Part shown: one piece after another, positions 6,505 to 9,012 of the stretch
How the letters are laid out: every line of letters begins with the position of its first letter
Numbering within the stretch: position 1 is the first letter of the stretch
From: Desulfotomaculum sp.
Lineage (GTDB): Bacteria > Bacillota > Desulfotomaculia > Desulfotomaculales > Ammonificaceae
Length of the DNA: 9,012 nucleotides
Assembly (NCBI GenBank): GCA_012961725.1
Contig: DTYU01000183.1
Span: forward strand, 1-9,012
Direction of reading: 5' to 3'
Program-made: the position numbers and the translations under genes
The notes under the pieces: model-generated
What the model was told of the DNA's origin: nothing
Seen by the model: the letters and a program-made list of their open reading frames with translations, nothing else
The model's database searches: none

Positions 6505-9012
6505 ATGAGAGCTAATGTTAGGTATCTCGCTGGTCTTTTGGCGACTGTGTTCTTTGTTGTTAGCATGCTGCAACCTGCGTGGGCTGGTACGGGGTCAGTG
6601 GTTGGCGGAAGCCCTAACTATGTGAACCTGAACTTGTATTACACGTACGACGAACCCGACTTGGCCGTGATGAGGGAGGCTTTCGAAGAGGCTTCGCGGC
6701 TATTGTTCAACTCAACGGACGGTCAGATGTATTTCAACTCAGTCCGCGTCTCCAAGAATGAGGCGTTTAAAGCTAAGGCCGATATATGGGTGAATGACGG
6801 GGCCGGTGGTGCTTTTGCATATGTGGGAAAGTTGGGACAACCGGGATTCCAAATAACCTTATTTAAGGAAACGCACCGGTGGACGAACGAAGACGGTCCC
6901 TTGAAAAAAGAGAGGGGGCAGTTTGGCATTGTCCACGAATTCGGACACTACGGTTTCAACCTTTACGATGAGTATAACGTGCAAGGCAAATATCCCGGTG
7001 CCGCTTGTGTATCGTCCACGAGTGATGTGGCCTGCATCATGGACGGCGGCACCACGGTGCACCCCGAACATCATCGGACCGAGTGGTGCACACCGGCCGG
7101 CGGGGGACTGGCGACCTCGCACGTAGTCAACCCATTAACACCTCAGCAAGAGATTCACGGAGAGTCGTGCTGGGAGACTATTGTTAAGTATTGTCAGGAT
7201 GAATACGGCATAACTTTGGCTATACCGGCGGCTGTAAATACCGCAGATCCTCCGGGGCTCCCGCCCCTCGGCTGGGTAGTCATTGGCGACCACCTGCGTT
7301 TTGCGGTGGCGCTTGACCGTTCTGGCAGCATGGCAGTTGACCAGAAGATGGAACTGGCAAAGACCGCTGCCAGTCTCTTTGTTGATTTATGCAACGATGA
7401 CGAAGGAGAATCGCTCGCCGTAGTCTCCTTTTCCGATGAGGCAGAATCGGTTTTTCCGATGAAGTATGTCCAGACGTACACCACTCCTGGTACGAAGGAC
7501 CAAGCCATTACTGCTATTGAGGGCATAACCCTGGGGAACATGACCGCGCTCGGAGACGGACTGCGGCAGGCATTCAACGAAATCACAGGCTTTGGTTCAG
7601 TCTCTCCCGATGACTCCGTCACAGAAGCGGTCCTGCTCCTTTCCGATGGTGTTCATAACTACGGCGAGGAAACGCCTGGCGATGTTCTCCCCGATCTCCG
7701 TGCGCGCGGCGTTCGGGTGTTTACCATCGGTCTTGGCGATCCCGGTCACCCGCAGCATCCTTTAGACGAAGACACCCTGCTCGAGATCGCCAACGAGACC
7801 GGCGGTCTGTACACCCACGTGGTGGACCCTGAAGAGCTTCCGGCCGTCTTTGCAGGGTATGCGGCGGAAGTCCGCGGGATGGGGACATACCCTGAGATGA
7901 CCGGAGAGGCCCAAGCCGGTAGCTCCGAAAAACATACGGTGTTTGTGGACGAGTTTACAAGGGAGCAGACCTTTGTGCTTCACTGGAGAGGTGCACCGGA
8001 CGCGTTGACCCTTAAACTGCGAAGCCCGGACGGGAGTATGATTACTGCCGATTCATTAAAGGGAGCCGAATATGTGGCGCGCAAGAACTACGCCTTTTTC
8101 CGGATCAGTGACCCGCTACCGGGCAACTGGCAGGTTTTGGTTGAGCGAAAGGAGGCCGCGTCAGGAGAGCAGCGTGTGAGTTACACGATTCAGGCCTTTA
8201 CCCGCGATCCGGGTCTATCATTTGCCGTTGCTGCCGACCGGGTTGCTTATCTTCCGGGAGAGGCACCAATCATCAACGCCTCGGTTGCGGCCAATGGTGT
8301 GCCTGTGACCGGCGCCGAGGTGAAGGGCAGAGTGATATGTCCAGACGGGGAAACGATGACGATCGTGCTGTACGACGACGGCGACTGGCAGGCGCACGGT
8401 GATTACAAGGCCAACGATGGGCTTTACAGTGCGCGTTTTGCGGGCACCAAGGCCCTGGGCACCTATCGCGTTGAGTTGACTGTGAATAACAAGGAGGGCG
8501 TAACGGCCCAGCCTGATGAATTGGGGGTTGCGTGGAAACCTACGCCTGTTTCGCCCTTCGTGAGGGCGGCGGAGTATACGTTTGCCGTTGGCCGCAAAGA
8601 AGAGGCGAGTCGACAGGGCGTTTCAAGCGATCTCATCAAGTTTACTATCGGGCAAAAGGGCTACCGAGTGGGTAACCTGTTTTTCGAGACCGACGTGGCG
8701 CCTTTTATCGTGGGAGAGCGGAGTTTTGTCCCGGTCCGCTTCCTGGCTGACTCCCTGGGCGCTGAAACGGAATGGGACGGGAGGACAAGAACGGTTACCA
8801 TAACCCGGCGCGGCACGGAGATCAGTCTCCGGGTAGGAGACAGGACCATGCTGGTCAACGGGGAACCGGGGAGGATGGACGTTTCTCCCGTGATAAGACA
8901 CGACCGGGTCTTTCTGCCAGCCAGATGGGTCGTGGAAGCATTGGGCGGAAATGTGCACTGGGATGCTTCAGAACGGGCGGTTACGATGAGACCGGATAGA
9001 GGCACAGCTACG
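6505..9012 (+). CDS. Secreted CLCA-like metallopeptidase-VWA protein with stalk domain (partial, 3' end outside window)
   Basis: The frame stays open from the ATG to the window edge (836 codons, no stop), so the C-terminus is missing. Residues 1-27 are a signal peptide with likely cleavage after PAWA. Residues about 37-240 form a zincin with HEFGHYGFNLYDEYN at 144-158: H144 and H148 as zinc ligands, E145 as catalytic base and D155 as likely third ligand. This matches the CLCA N-terminal motif (HEWAHLRWGVFDEYN in animals), and Cys at 169, 177, 195, 222 and 230, with SCWETI at 221-226, recall the CLCA cysteine region. Residues about 265-455 are a VWA domain with a complete MIDAS (D271-x-S273-x-S275, T347, D381). 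Residues about 470-695 look like beta-sandwiches, including a D/N-rich segment ending NDGLY (637-641) like CLCA 'NDGIYS'. Residues about 713-830 are a copper-amine-oxidase-N-like stalk domain in two halves (VPVRFLADSLG; LPARWVVEALGG). A metal-dependent surface peptidase or adhesin is inferred; its substrate is unknown. GGAGG (6490-6494) lies ten bases before the ATG. Confidence 0.87.
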   Translation, partial: MRANVRYLAGLLATVFFVVSMLQPAWAGTGSVVGGSPNYVNLNLYYTYDEPDLAVMREAFEEASRLLFNSTDGQMYFNSVRVSKNEAFKAKADIWVNDGAGGAFAYVGKLGQPGFQITLFKETHRWTNEDGPLKKERGQFGIVHEFGHYGFNLYDEYNVQGKYPGAACVSSTSDVACIMDGGTTVHPEHHRTEWCTPAGGGLATSHVVNPLTPQQEIHGESCWETIVKYCQDEYGITLAIPAAVNTADPPGLPPLGWVVIGDHLRFAVALDRSGSMAVDQKMELAKTAASLFVDLCNDDEGESLAVVSFSDEAESVFPMKYVQTYTTPGTKDQAITAIEGITLGNMTALGDGLRQAFNEITGFGSVSPDDSVTEAVLLLSDGVHNYGEETPGDVLPDLRARGVRVFTIGLGDPGHPQHPLDEDTLLEIANETGGLYTHVVDPEELPAVFAGYAAEVRGMGTYPEMTGEAQAGSSEKHTVFVDEFTREQTFVLHWRGAPDALTLKLRSPDGSMITADSLKGAEYVARKNYAFFRISDPLPGNWQVLVERKEAASGEQRVSYTIQAFTRDPGLSFAVAADRVAYLPGEAPIINASVAANGVPVTGAEVKGRVICPDGETMTIVLYDDGDWQAHGDYKANDGLYSARFAGTKALGTYRVELTVNNKEGVTAQPDELGVAWKPTPVSPFVRAAEYTFAVGRKEEASRQGVSSDLIKFTIGQKGYRVGNLFFETDVAPFIVGERSFVPVRFLADSLGAETEWDGRTRTVTITRRGTEISLRVGDRTMLVNGEPGRMDVSPVIRHDRVFLPARWVVEALGGNVHWDASERAVTMRPDRGTAT

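Overview
The window looks like chromosomal DNA of a moderately GC-rich, probably anaerobic Firmicute, of the Moorella/Pelotomaculum/Desulfotomaculum kind. This is inferred, not proven. The reasons are strong AAGGAGG-type ribosome binding sites, TTG starts, U-tailed hairpin terminators, a secreted protein ending in a copper-amine-oxidase-N-like 'stalk' domain, and family members (GT4 plus NDP-sugar pyrophosphorylase/phosphomannomutase fusion, short 'EHQF' cupin, YkgJ, Ub-Mut7-C) that I associate with such genomes. All recognised genes lie on the + strand. No mobile element, CRISPR array, tRNA or rRNA was seen.

Layout. Positions 1-446 are non-coding apart from a possible few codons of an upstream gene. 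They hold a terminator-like fold (42-108) and several small hairpins (283-349) ahead of the first gene. Positions 447-4178 are a two-gene unit with a 12-base gap: a GT4 glycosyltransferase, then an 816-residue protein with a nucleotidyltransferase, a left-handed beta helix and a phosphomannomutase-like domain whose active-site loops are altered. A clear intrinsic terminator follows (4198-4226). The pair plausibly makes a nucleotide sugar and transfers it to a glycan or glycoside that the sequence does not identify.

Positions 4311-6183 hold three small cytoplasmic proteins: a cupin, a YkgJ-type cysteine-cluster protein, and a Mut7-C (PIN-like) RNase-family protein with an N-terminal ubiquitin-like fold and a C-terminal zinc ribbon. 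All three have apparent metal-binding residues. They may be co-transcribed, but no shared pathway can be shown.

Positions 6184-6504 are a 321-base gap with a possible promoter and a long imperfect stem-loop. It precedes a large secreted protein (6505 to the right edge, still open after 836 codons). Its order is signal peptide, HExxH zincin resembling the N-terminal domain of animal CLCA proteins, VWA domain with an intact MIDAS, beta-sandwich regions, then a two-part stalk domain. This CLCA-like cell-surface protein is the most interesting item here: it carries the animal CLCA layout, metal ligands included, joined to a bacterial envelope-type module.
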